Assembly: GCF_039871975.1 (NCBI RefSeq)
Contig: NZ_JBDPLL010000001.1
Strand: one strand, 5' to 3'
From: Trichormus_B sp936914905
Lineage (GTDB): Bacteria > Cyanobacteriota > Cyanobacteriia > Cyanobacteriales > Nostocaceae
Length of the DNA: 64,000 nucleotides
Positions within the stretch are counted from its first letter, which is position 1. Each line of letters begins with the position of its first letter. Below the pieces are notes generated by a model. It was not told where the DNA came from, ran no database searches, and saw only the letters and a list, made by a program, of their open reading frames with translations. The position numbers were made by a program, and so were the translations under genes. Positions 35,204 to 44,277 of the stretch are shown here, in pieces.

Positions 35204-35537
35204 AACTTTGATTGGTGATTAGTGATTGCTAATTCGTTATTAGTTATTAGTTAGGAGACAGGAGGCAGAAATTTTTTAATTCATTTTTCCCCATCTTCCC
35301 CATCTTCCCCATCTTCCTAACTCCCCATTAGTTGCTGTTCTAATCACATTAGATATGTTAGGATAGATGGCTACTTATTCCAATTCGTCTATATCTAGAC
35401 TAGAATAGATAAATCATGAATATAAAGATGAAAATGGAACGCAAAGAAAATATTTAGACACAGAAGAATAGCGCTACAAAGAATTACAAATAATGGACAT
35501 CTGAATTTAATCAAAACCCGTTAATTAGGGCATAATT
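35204..35537. other. Intergenic region with short tandem repeats
   Basis: Convergent gene ends. Contains about three CCCCATCTT 9-mers at 35289-35317 and related heptamers. No gene is seen. Confidence 0.4.
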
Positions 35538-36179
35538 TCAGGATTCATTCTCGGAGTCAGAAATTTCTTTGAAGGCATATTGAGCGATCGCAAAAGCCGC
35601 TTTTGCTTGCTCTAGTTCTGATAAGCCTGTCCATCCTCGATTTTCAATATTGCTGATTATAACGGCCAATTTATTTTGATCAAAACTCCGCATTGCGGGT
35701 TCAACATGACGGACTAACACAAATAAATCTTCTGTTCCGAAATTTGGCAGTAAAGCTTGAACACATTCGACTAATTGTTCAGTTGCTGATAGTTCTAAAT
35801 TAATAATTTCTAAAGCTTTTTGAGCGATGGTGTTCAGCCAATTTGAGGGGACAAGAGCAGCAAAAACACTGTTTAAACTTGATTGTAGCCCCTTAGCAGG
35901 CTGTTCATGATGATCAGTTTTAGAATGGTAGACTTGAGACCAGATAGTATCTAAATTATGATAAAAATTTTGCGATCCCCTAGTCAAGTCTTCCCCTAGT
36001 AAATCATCGCATCCAAATTGTTGCTCTAGTTCGTTAAAATAAGCTTCAGATTGCTCATCTACCAAATTCCAGGGATAAGTCCCATCTTCTGGCTGTAGTA
36101 GTGCTTCTAATATCTCTAAATCCATTGGAGATGGTAAAAAGTTACAAGTATGTAAACCATTAATTTTATTAATCATCAT
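35538..36179 (-). CDS. Hypothetical acidic protein
   Basis: 213 residues, soluble and strongly acidic, with helical stretches such as LEILEALLQPEDGTYPWNLV and LSATEQLVECVQALLPNFGT EDLFVLVRHV. No catalytic or binding motif is recognised. GAGGTGAG lies directly before the ATG pair at 36179/36176; an internal ATG at 36125 (MDLEILEALL) is an alternative. It is co-directional with the CHAT-FHA and PP2C genes upstream and may belong to that signalling cluster. Confidence 0.7.
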   Translation of the reverse strand: MMINKINGLHTCNFLPSPMDLEILEALLQPEDGTYPWNLVDEQSEAYFNELEQQFGCDDLLGEDLTRGSQNFYHNLDTIWSQVYHSKTDHHEQPAKGLQSSLNSVFAALVPSNWLNTIAQKALEIINLELSATEQLVECVQALLPNFGTEDLFVLVRHVEPAMRSFDQNKLAVIISNIENRGWTGLSELEQAKAAFAIAQYAFKEISDSENES

Positions 36180-36316
36180 CTCACCTCATAATTTATTAGC
36201 CCTATTGACAGCTACAACTGGAAAAATCAAATTTCCGCAAAAAACAATTCAGTTGTCAGTTGTTAGTTGTTATTCTCCCCAATATCCCTCATCACCCCCC
36301 AGTCACTAGTCACCAG

Positions 36317-37896
36317 TCACCTATCACCTTCAATCAAAAATTCCCATGTTTCCCCTTTGATGCTGCCAAATTTTAACTGCATTCCCGACAACAAAGGTAC
36401 TTCTTCACGGAGGATTTGTTGCCAACCATTGGCGCTCAAACACCACGTTGTACCATAAGTAGAGAAATCCTGCAAATAATAAGTGGTGATAGATTCACCA
36501 CCAATGAAAATATTCCGACAGAGGATTTCAGCATGACGTTTGGAAACATAGAGTTCAGGAAGAACAATATCATTGTCTTTCGTGCGACCAATACGGGTGA
36601 CACCTGAACGCAATAACCAAGTTTTACCTTCTGGTGAAAGTGATCGTAAAGATGCTGTGGGTTTGGGTAAATTAATCCCTGAGATAGCAGTATCTGGTAA
36701 TTCCGTAATTCCTTCATCAACACTTTTTATCAAGTCACCATGAAAATCTGGATGTAGGTAAAGAACTGGTAATGTCCAAGCAGGTTGATTGAACTTATAT
36801 ATTGTTAACAGTTCTTGCCTCGCTCCTGCCACTGCTTCATCAATTGGTTTACGTGATCGCAATGCTTCTGTAAAAGCTTGAATAAAACTTTGACTTTCTT
36901 GGTCAGCAATTTCATCCCGCATCGCTAGTACCACAGGTACACCATGACGGATCAGCACTTCTGCCAAACTACTAGCAGGTATAACTTGTTGATTAATTGC
37001 CGCTGGCTGCGCCCCCAACAGGCGTTAAAAACCCCCAGTTTTACACCTGTACGGGTTAAAAGTTGTGCTAATTCTATCCCATTGAGGGACATCTTTGCAC
37101 CCAAAAATAATAAACCACCATCAGCAGCAGGTAAACCATGTCCTGCGAAGAAAAAGACATTGTATACTTTTGTTTCTAACTCTTGAATTAGCTGTTTTGG
37201 AGTAGGTTGCAGGAGTGTTTTTACGATAGAACCTGCTACAGAATTTGTCTTAGATGGACTAGATTCTGACAAAATTTTTTCCAGAATAGCAGCTTCTTTT
37301 TGTAATTGTACATTGTCATCATGTCCTAACACTAATAAAACATTTAAAGTGGGATCTGTTCGCAAATTAGGTAGGGGTTCAACTTCACTAATAGTCCGAC
37401 TAAATAAAATATCTTGGGAAAGAGATATTGCTGATTGGCCAGGTTCGCGTTGCATAATTTCCCAAGGCAGAGCAATCAGATCAGGGTCACGAATTTCTAA
37501 TCGAAAGCGCAGAAGCTTATTTTGACCCATGGCCATACCGCGACTGCGTTCTAGACTACCAAGAATTGCCCCATCAAAGACCCAACGCCATAAACTTATA
37601 CCCAGAGATTGCATCAACCGACTACTGTAAGGACTACTAGTTTGACCGATCAAGGGCGAACTCATTTCAATAGGTAATGTATTTACACCTGGTATTGTCG
37701 AAACCGAAGGAATATCTAGAGGACTATGACCAGCAAACATCTGCTGGCATTCTTGCCAAATTTGGCCAAGTTCAGGAGGAAAAACACAGTCACGCAAAAC
37801 TTAACCACTGGTATAGGGAGCTTTGACCACCCAAATAGCGAAGTTATCAGTGCCAGTATTTACCAGAGGAGCGATCGCCACATTCAGGCAGGACAT
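36317..37896 (-). pseudogene. CHAT (caspase-like) protease domain with C-terminal FHA, broken
   Basis: From the ATG at 37896: MSCLNVAIAPLVNTGTDNFA, a TAA where Tyr is expected (after APYTSG), then LRDCVFPPELGQIWQECQQM and LRFRLEIRDPDLIALPWEIM typical of CHAT proteins. The catalytic His is in VFFFAGHGLPAADGG and Cys in VFNACWG. Directly after the Cys the frame is lost by one base in a G5 run near 37016, then resumes as QPAAINQQVIPASSLAEVLI. An FHA domain (VTRIGRTKDNDIVLPELYVS KRHAEIL, YGTTWC) closes the protein. With one base restored the locus is 527 codons. It is co-directional with the PP2C gene. Confidence 0.85.
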
Positions 37897-38005
37897 GGAT
37901 TCAGGAAACTAAACTCTAAAAACCAACAAGCAAATTTTGTTCAGAAAGTGAATTTTTGATTTTGTTCTTCACCTGAATTATCATATCCCATGACGGTGAT
38001 GAGAA

Positions 38006-39982
38006 TCAGTGGGAATGAGGTGTTTGAATTACTGTTGATGGCAAATCATCTGGTTTTTCCAAGGGTCTTGGTCTTGGTGTTGTCGTTGTTTCTAGCTGTG
38101 GACTGGGAGATAGAGTTGCTGGATCAACTATTGTAGATGGTAGCTGTCGTTGCATTTTCAACCAATATCCCAGTGAACCAGCGGCTAACAGAACTCCTAA
38201 AATAATTAGTAATTGTAGCGGTAGTTGAGAAGTGGGGGCAGGCTTGGCTTCCTGAATTACTTGAGTTTGCTGATGGAAATCGCCTAAATCGATCCCATTA
38301 GCCACTTTTGGTGTCAAATCTACTGTTTTGCTGGCTGAAATAGTAGGAATTGCTGCTTTGAGAATAATATCTGGTTCTAAATAGTTGATTTGATAATGTA
38401 CTAAAGCAATGGTCACATTATCATGTCCATTCTTCGTATTAGCAATTTCTATGAGCCGAGAGGCAACATTTTCTATATTTGTCTCACCGGCAAGAATTGG
38501 TAATATCTCCGTTTCCCAACACTCTTCGACTCGATCAAAATCGCTCAAGCCATCGGATGTGAGTAAGAACACTGCATCTTCGTCAATGATAAATCGTTGC
38601 GAAGTGGGATGCAATGAAGCACTTTTACTCATGCCTAAAGCTTGGACTAAAGAGCCAGAACCACTATGTTGTAATGCTTCACGATAAATTGCATAACCTA
38701 ACCGTACTTCACGGGAAGCCACATCATCATCCAGAGTAACTTGATAACAGCCGTGGCGAGTAATCCAATAGGCACGACTATCACCAATATGGGTAATATA
38801 CATTTCATGGGCAATAGGCAAAGCCATTACTAAGGTAGTTCCCATGCGTTGACGGCCTTGACGATGCTCAGTGTCATTGCGGTGGCTGATTTTATCATTA
38901 ACAAGAGATACTGCTTGTTCTAAGTCGTTTAGCAGTAGTAAGGGGTCAATATTTTCATAAGGAACAGATGTTAATTGGATAATTTGTTGCTGAATGGTTT
39001 CAATGGCTAAATTTGATGCTATGTTGCCCCCTTCATGTCCACCTATGCCGTCACAAACAATAGCTAAGGCAGTTTGCTGGGGCGGTTTGCTTACAAGTAG
39101 GCCACGAGGAGGGTAACAGGCATCTTCGTTGCGTTGACGACTAGGGCCTATATCAGTTTGGGTAATAATTTGAATGGTGGTATTTTGGGTAGGCGCATTT
39201 CTTCCAGATGAGGCTGTCCCTAATCCTGCCAGTCCTTGATCTAAAACGGCAATTAATTGCTCAGATGAACTGATTTCTCCGTGAATTAGACCATCGCTGA
39301 TTTGCTTGAGGAATTCTGCGATCGCAGGCTTGGCATCTTTGAGTAGTTGTTCCCAAAATGCACCTAATTGTGACAATGTTGGTACTGTAGGAGAATCAAA
39401 ATGCAATTCTAGTAACCTTACTAAAGCCCCTTCTACTCTCAATAAATGAGGATCTAATAAACTAGAAGCTACTCCTTCAGTTAACAAGGGTTCCCACAAA
39501 TGAGCTATCTGCCAGAGCCAATTCATTTGCCGCATTGATGAGGCATCACCCCAATCCGTAGTTAACTTACTACACAGATATACCTGAGAGTCGGTGCTAT
39601 CAACCAAGATAGGTGGTTTTTCCAAAAGTAATATTTTTGGTTGAGATTGTCTCTCATCGAGAGAGAGCATCCCATATACTTGAGGTATATTTAAGCGATA
39701 AGGTATTAGTTTTAGATAAGCTCTAATTTGATCTAAATTATCTAACTCCGGTATTTGCGGTACTAAACCAGGCTTGAGATCAAAAATAATTGATTGACCA
39801 ATAACCAAATAGCGATCGGCTAAAATTTCTCCAGCACTAACCAGATTCAAACTATCTGCCACTACCCATAGATAACGCTTAGGTAAGGGAGTGGAACATC
39901 GCTGGCAAAACTTGTGGGTCAACGGGTTGGCAGCTTGACAATATTCATTTGGGCAGGAGAGCGTTACCGCATCATTTTCCAT
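38006..39982 (-). CDS. PP2C-type Ser/Thr phosphatase with zinc-ribbon N-terminus and membrane anchor
   Basis: 658 residues. Residues 9-30 form a Cys4 zinc ribbon (CPNEYCQAANPLTHKFCQRC). A pseudokinase-like or FHA-adaptor region follows to about 265. The PP2C domain covers about 275-525, with metal-binding motifs RQRNEDAC, AIVCDGIGGHEGGNIAS, THIGDSRAYWI, LTSDGLSDF and GHDNVTIAL. One membrane helix (LQLLIILGVLLAAGSLGYWL) lies near residue 600, before a Pro/Thr-rich tail. It should reverse Ser/Thr phosphorylation that creates FHA ligands, so it pairs logically with the FHA proteins nearby. Intact. Confidence 0.92.
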   Translation of the reverse strand: MENDAVTLSCPNEYCQAANPLTHKFCQRCSTPLPKRYLWVVADSLNLVSAGEILADRYLVIGQSIIFDLKPGLVPQIPELDNLDQIRAYLKLIPYRLNIPQVYGMLSLDERQSQPKILLLEKPPILVDSTDSQVYLCSKLTTDWGDASSMRQMNWLWQIAHLWEPLLTEGVASSLLDPHLLRVEGALVRLLELHFDSPTVPTLSQLGAFWEQLLKDAKPAIAEFLKQISDGLIHGEISSSEQLIAVLDQGLAGLGTASSGRNAPTQNTTIQIITQTDIGPSRQRNEDACYPPRGLLVSKPPQQTALAIVCDGIGGHEGGNIASNLAIETIQQQIIQLTSVPYENIDPLLLLNDLEQAVSLVNDKISHRNDTEHRQGRQRMGTTLVMALPIAHEMYITHIGDSRAYWITRHGCYQVTLDDDVASREVRLGYAIYREALQHSGSGSLVQALGMSKSASLHPTSQRFIIDEDAVFLLTSDGLSDFDRVEECWETEILPILAGETNIENVASRLIEIANTKNGHDNVTIALVHYQINYLEPDIILKAAIPTISASKTVDLTPKVANGIDLGDFHQQTQVIQEAKPAPTSQLPLQLLIILGVLLAAGSLGYWLKMQRQLPSTIVDPATLSPSPQLETTTTPRPRPLEKPDDLPSTVIQTPHSH

Positions 39983-40374
39983 ATTTGTCGCACCGATCAG
40001 CGATTGGCAATTTATTTAACAGCATGGGTAGCGGCATTTAAACCGCCCATATTTTTATACTCAATATATCCAACTTTGGATCGTGATTTTAGCTGATGAT
40101 TAGCAGCAGAGGCTCAAATTCATATACTTCCTGCTTATCCAAAAAAACATACTCCTGAGTCAATCCTACAGCGTCATCATAGCTTCTCTTGTCCTGAGAC
40201 TCCATATCATAAAAGCAACTAATTCCCACCCTGTCACCAAAGTTTAACTTGGTGATGAGGGGGATGGGGGAGAATAAATAATTATCTATTCCCTGTTCCC
40301 TGTTCCCTGTTTCCTATTCCCTGATAACTGATAACTGATAACTGCCTCTTACTCACCAACAATAACTCTTAACC
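39983..40374. other. Intergenic region with heptamer repeats
   Basis: Contains (TTCCCTG)n-type heptamers at about 40287-40320, followed by three TGATAAC heptamers at about 40321-40343. No gene is visible. Confidence 0.6.
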
Positions 40375-40722
40375 TTATGGATTTGCGTTAATAACTACAG
40401 CATGGGGTAATCCCATGCTGTAGTTATTAACGCGGCTGGAGAGATTGTAGCTAATTTCACCTTTTTGCAAGAGTGATCGCAGATAATGTTCTAGGTCTGA
40501 CCCAATCCGGCGCAAGTTATAATCTGTTAGGTCTTCACCACTGGAAGCTTCTACTAGTTCATCAAACTTGCGATAAACTTTTTGTAGCGTGTCTTCATTC
40601 CAATTAAATTCGTTGTCTGGGTCAATGTCTAAAGTTAAGACATGATTACTAGGAACTAAATCATCCTTATCCATTTCCGCCGCAAAAATGCGAATATGAC
40701 GGGTTGTGGACTTGAGCAGCAT
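40375..40722 (-). CDS. ndhM: NAD(P)H-quinone oxidoreductase subunit M
   Basis: Peripheral subunit of the thylakoid NDH-1 complex for cyclic electron flow and respiration, unique to oxygenic phototrophs. MLLKSTTRHIRIFAAEMDKD, VLTLDIDPDNEFNWNEDTLQ and DYNLRRIGSDLEHYLRSLLQ are diagnostic. The ATG at 40722 is used because NdhM proteins begin MLLKSTTRHIRI; an ATG four codons upstream also exists. The last ~15 codons are formed by a perfect 21-bp-arm palindrome and give an end (NNYSMGLPHAVVINANP) that differs from what I recall for other NdhM tails. Confidence 0.93.
   Translation of the reverse strand: MLLKSTTRHIRIFAAEMDKDDLVPSNHVLTLDIDPDNEFNWNEDTLQKVYRKFDELVEASSGEDLTDYNLRRIGSDLEHYLRSLLQKGEISYNLSSRVNNYSMGLPHAVVINANP
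40386..40432. repeat. Perfect palindrome inside the 3' end of ndhM
   Basis: The 21-bp arm 40386-40406 (CGTTAATAACTACAGCATGG G) is exactly complementary to 40412-40432 across a 5-nt loop (GTAAT). It is translated as part of NdhM. There is no T-tract on the ndhM strand. Confidence 0.95.
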
Positions 40723-40739
40723 CGGGTTATCCATAAAAA

Positions 40740-41410
40740 TGTGTAAGATTCTGGTTAATTACACTGCAATCATTTTAACTGCTATGCCTGAGCTTAATTC
40801 TCTCTTAAGCCTAGCTTTAACTTTATAACGGATATACAGCAGGAGTCAGGAGTCAGTAGTAAAACTCTATTGCTGTCTAGGCTGAAATTTAGATTTTGTA
40901 CCTCATTGATCTGCAATCTGCTGTATTTTTTGAGGTAAACCTTCAGCCGTTAGTTATCAGCATGATGCATAATGGCAAGTTGCGCCAACAGCATTCTTCT
41001 AGAATCTTGTGGTAACAAAAGCCCAACTTACAGCAGCAATGAATAATTAGCGGTAAGCTGTAAAACCTCTGAGTGCATTGACGAAATTATGCACTTCATA
41101 CACCTACCCACTTCAACAACAGACTGTCTTAACAGTCTCCCCCTTTGATATCAAGTCCGGTTGATCAGTTATAATTGATAGCGTATGACGTAATGCTTAA
41201 ACGCCATTGTTCTGTGTCCTTCCCCCTCAAGTCTTAATCTTGAAGAAAGCAGCAGGCTCAATTTTTCTACTCGATTTTGAGTCAGCATTGAGCTATACTA
41301 AAAACGCTTTAAAAGTGTCATTCTGAAAGAAGTGAAGAATCTCCGAGATACCTCGCTGCACTACGTTAAGCTCAGTATGACATAAGTATAACTTTCACCC
41401 GTTTGTAGTA
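40740..41410. other. Non-coding region upstream of ndhM
   Basis: About 670 bp of AT-rich DNA without credible genes. It includes the ndhM promoter region and a GAATCTCCGAGATACCTCGC-type small repeat near 41335-41365. Confidence 0.4.
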
Positions 41411-41521
41411 TATCAGCTATCAGCAGTAAGGTATTTTTGGCGTTAGCCTGAAATACCTATTTGATAATTAACCAATTTCTCAAACATTCTGACTGCTGAG
41501 TTTTGACTCCTGAGTTCTTAC
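41411..41521 (+). repeat. Dispersed repeat family, copy C (inverted core)
   Basis: Matches the right two-thirds of copies A and B (CAGCAGT ... TACCTATTTGATAATTAACC AATTTCTCAAACATTCTGAC ... GTTCTTAC). The 28-bp core 41430-41457, bounded by GGTATTT and AAATACC, is reversed relative to copies A, B and D. Confidence 0.8.
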
Positions 41522-41794
41522 GATTTTGGGCTTCGTCGTAAGGGATCAGTCAAACAATTTTGGATTAATTCCACAGATGAATACGGAGGCTTATCGCATC
41601 AAGGAATTATTGATCAAATTTTGGGGTAAAATAATCAGGTTCTGTCTGTATGTGATTCTCGAGAAGACAATTTTACAGTTCATCTGTTTACGAATTCGCT
41701 ACTCCTAAATTTCCTGGAAAAAAAGCTCACATCTGGTAGTTTTACTCAAGTCGTCAACAGTCCTATTCAGCTTGAATTACAGAAATATTTATAG
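41522..41794 (+). pseudogene. Unrecognised gene remnant (C-terminal part)
   Basis: One 91-codon frame reads GLRRKGSVKQFWINSTDEYG GLSHQGIIDQILG, a TAA, then NNQVLSVCDSREDNFTVHLF TNSLLLNFLEKKLTSGSFTQ, ending LQKYL and TAG. The composition is protein-like across the internal stop. The start is missing: copy C of the dispersed repeat abuts its 5' side at 41521. I do not recognise the family. Confidence 0.45.
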
Positions 41795-42174
41795 TAATTA
41801 TTCTTAAGCGAAATTACTGATGCTTTTGTAAAAACTTGAACAGTTCTTGACGTTTAGATAAAGTTGATGTAAAAACCTTTAAAAAGGTATGGCAACTTCT
41901 TACAAAAACTTTATTGAATGGAATCTGAAAAACTGAATAATAGTTTAGGACTTAGATATGCCATAACTAACACAGGATCATCAAAATCTAGACAGTAAAA
42001 ATCCAGTTGGAACCAAAATGGGGGCGAGAAAGAAATGGAATGCAAATATGATGGATGAGGAAAGACTCTTACATTCAAAGACTTCTTTGTATTCATAAAG
42101 AGATATGAAGAATTTTTTTCTGGATATCTGGCTTCTCATCGGCATGAACACCAAGTAAAGGAATCCTCAGGACT
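41795..42174. other. Upstream region of the heterocyst-type regulator
   Basis: About 380 bp with short degenerate frames and no convincing gene. It probably holds the promoter of the gene at 42175; I could not find a full NtcA-type GTA-N8-TAC site by eye. Confidence 0.4.
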
Positions 42175-42456
42175 ATGAACTCCAAAGCATTACCGCGGCA
42201 AATCAATAATCTCGAAGTGGGTGTTTATGAGTGCGAAATTCATCTTAAATTCCGTTTGATTGAGGAAAAGAGTCTATTGGGGGATCGCGAACAACTATTA
42301 CAGGTGCTACTAGATGCACTAACTGAAGGATCTGATGACTTTTTGGAAACATTGCAAGCATCTGTGAAAGCACAGGAGGTTTCTGAGTTTAAAGCCTCTC
42401 CGCAAATGAGACGACAGCTAATGCGCTTACGGAACTTTACTGATAACAGCCAATAA
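42175..42456 (+). CDS. Npun_R1517-like heterocyst differentiation regulator (putative)
   Basis: 93 residues, soluble: MNSKALPRQINNLEVGVYEC, EIHLKFRLIEEKSLLGDREQ LLQVLLDALTEGSDDFLETL, then QMRRQLMRLRNFTDNSQ. I recall this as the small, highly conserved Npun_R1517 family of Nostocales, described as affecting heterocyst formation; I cannot check the name here. The gene is intact and well conserved in appearance amid eroded DNA. The ATG at 42175 follows CCTCAGGACT, a weak ribosome-binding site. Confidence 0.6.
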   Translation: MNSKALPRQINNLEVGVYECEIHLKFRLIEEKSLLGDREQLLQVLLDALTEGSDDFLETLQASVKAQEVSEFKASPQMRRQLMRLRNFTDNSQ

Positions 42457-42785
42457 TTAAGGGAGTGGCTTTGAATAGTAGCAAATTCTGTTTCGGGCAT
42501 CAAATAACTAATTTATTTACATTTGCGCCTAAAAATTTGCTCTGATCATAACTTAACCAGTATAATCTGACTCTCCAACTACAGGTGAAAATATCATCTA
42601 AACCGAAGTTCAAGTAAGCATCTACATTATTATCTACCTCTTGATTATCTACCTCTTGCACTACCAATTATCTAGAGTCTACTCAGTTCATTCATCTCTT
42701 CCTATTAAATATAGGTTAGGGTTGTTTGAAATTTATACTCAGGGGAATTTAAAACTTTTAGGGTTTTGTTTCTATTACCAGAACC

Positions 42786-42821
42786 CACCTAGTTTAGTTT
42801 GCTACCAAACTAAACTAGGTG
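42786..42821. repeat. 15-bp perfect hairpin
   Basis: CACCTAGTTTAGTTT (42786-42800) pairs exactly with 42807-42821 around GCTACC, followed by CATTTT. It is a possible terminator-like structure 330 bp after the regulator gene. Confidence 0.65.
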
Positions 42822-42967
42822 CATTTTACCAAAAATTGTATTCAATATCTCAAAACACTAGAGATTACAAGATTAATTAAAAATTAAAGATTAAACATTA
42901 AAAATAAGGATTGAGGTGGTGGGGTATTGAGAAGTGTCATAGGTGAGGCAGAATATACCAAGCAGTT

Positions 42968-43650
42968 GTGGAAAAGAACCTGCCACTAAAACTAGAGAGA
43001 GATATACTGAAGCAGTTGGCAACAGAGCAACTGGTAGAAATCATTATTGAGGAGGGGAAAAGTATAGAGAAGCTAACAAATAGAGTAATAGAATTGGAAA
43101 AAGAAATAGAAAAACTCAAAGTCAGTAGAGATTTAGACAGCATCAGATTATGGAAAGCACCGTTGGGAGACATCCTCAAAAAAACCGAGAACAAACAACA
43201 ACAGAAACCATAAGGACAACCAGGGCATAGGGGAAAAACGAGAAGGGGGTTTGGTGGAGTAGATAGATTTGAGATCCTGGGACAGCAAGTGTGTGGATGG
43301 TGTGGTCAGGGGAAATTGTTTGGCTNNNNNNNNNNNNNNNNNNNNNNNNNNNNNNNNNNNNNNNNNNNNNNNNNNNNNNNNNNNNNNNNNNNNNNNNNNN
43401 NNNNNNNNNNNNNNNNNNNNNNNNNTTACCCAATGACCTTGATAATTATTTAGCTGAACTAACGTTACGTTTACCACTGACAAAAGGAAAAGTCTGTGGT
43501 GGTTCTGTTTCTATGGAGCGATTCCAACATACTGCCAATTTATTGACGGTTATACAAACTTGTCGCCCTCAAGCACTGTCTCTAATTGAGTTTTTGACCA
43601 ACCTATCAAAGGGATGGTTAACTCTGCTTTGCAGACACCTTCTTTAATCC
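42968..43650 (+). mobile_element. IS66-type transposase, interrupted by an assembly gap
   Basis: The N-terminal frame reads LERDILKQLATEQLVEIIIE EGKSIEKLTNRVIELEKEIE KLKVSRDLDS (coiled coil), then LGDILKKTENKQQQKP. After a stop/frame change it continues GQPGHRGKTRRGFGGVDRFE and a CxxC-like zinc motif (VCGWCGQGKL). After 100 N, the C-terminus reads DLDNYLAELTLRLPLTKGKV CGGSVSMERFQHTANLLTVI QTCR. The conserved central SKPPS box is degenerate (IRLWKAPLGD). Probably dead, but the gap hides the catalytic region. Confidence 0.7.
43326..43425. other. Assembly gap of 100 N
   Basis: Exactly 100 undetermined bases inside the transposase, the conventional filler for a gap of unknown size. The join of the two flanks is therefore a scaffold inference. 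Confidence 0.99.
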
Positions 43651-43683
43651 CTCTAGCTTAGACCTAAATCCTTACATTAAAGA

Positions 43684-43741
43684 CAGCATAAGCCTGTCAG
43701 GAATTTGGAATGGGTGGTTTATTTCCGCCATAGTGTACTAG
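43684..43741. repeat. 58-bp repeat shared with 6430-6487
   Basis: Same orientation and spacing as the copy at 6430-6487 (CAGCATAAGC, TTTGGAATGGGTGGTTT, TTTCCGC, GTACTA), here 35 bp after the IS66-type transposase end. Confidence 0.6.
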
Positions 43742-43936
43742 CTTATAAAGTACACTTTTTTTAATGCTTGCTATATTTACATCGAATTTAGGTTAGTTAG
43801 AGTTTCCTGAAGAAACCGAAAACCTGGATAAATCAATGTTATTGTCAGCAATACCAGGATAAATATTTATTAGGGTGGATGAATTACGAAGATAATGAAC
43901 TATAAAATTTGTCAGAGTCTTTCACTTCTGTGATGT

Positions 43937-43972
43937 AAGGTTTGGCAAAACACCAAGCCTTTTTTATACTTT
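43937..43972 (+). terminator. Terminator hairpin
   Basis: AAGGTTTGG (43937-43945) pairs with CCAAGCCTT (43953-43961, one T-G pair), followed by TTTTTATAC and a T9 run. It could end the transposase transcript or an RNA. Confidence 0.7.
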
Positions 43973-44241
43973 TTTTTTGCAAAAAAATCGGTTAAGATCT
44001 CAGAAAGCAAACGCATCAAGGGATTTTTAGTTCAAAATCTCAATTTCAACATAAAAAATGATATTTGCTTTCAGAAAGCAAAATTTCTTCGGCACTGAAG
44101 GAAAGTCCTCTTATGCAAATTATGCAAAGTTATAAATCTCATTCATACTGGCTTGCTAGGTTGTAGACTCATCCTTAAGGAGGATGTGAAAATTGCTGAA
44201 AATTTATAAAGTAAGGTATATTTTACCCTGAGTGAAGTCTG

Positions 44242-44277
44242 GGCTTGGAAGAGAAACCAAGCCTTTTTATTTTTTAA
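44242..44277 (+). terminator. Terminator hairpin
   Basis: GGCTTGG (44242-44248) pairs with CCAAGCC (44257-44263) over AAGAGAAA, followed by TTTTTATTTTTTAA. It is a strong rho-independent terminator on the plus strand, yet no protein gene precedes it; the hydrolase gene beside it is on the other strand. Its stem resembles that of the terminator at 43937. Confidence 0.75.

Noticed and set aside
44114..44167. 17-codon frame MQIMQSYKSHSYWLARL
   Set aside because: No clear ribosome-binding site, and short frames of this size occur by chance; it is kept only as part of the possible small RNA region.
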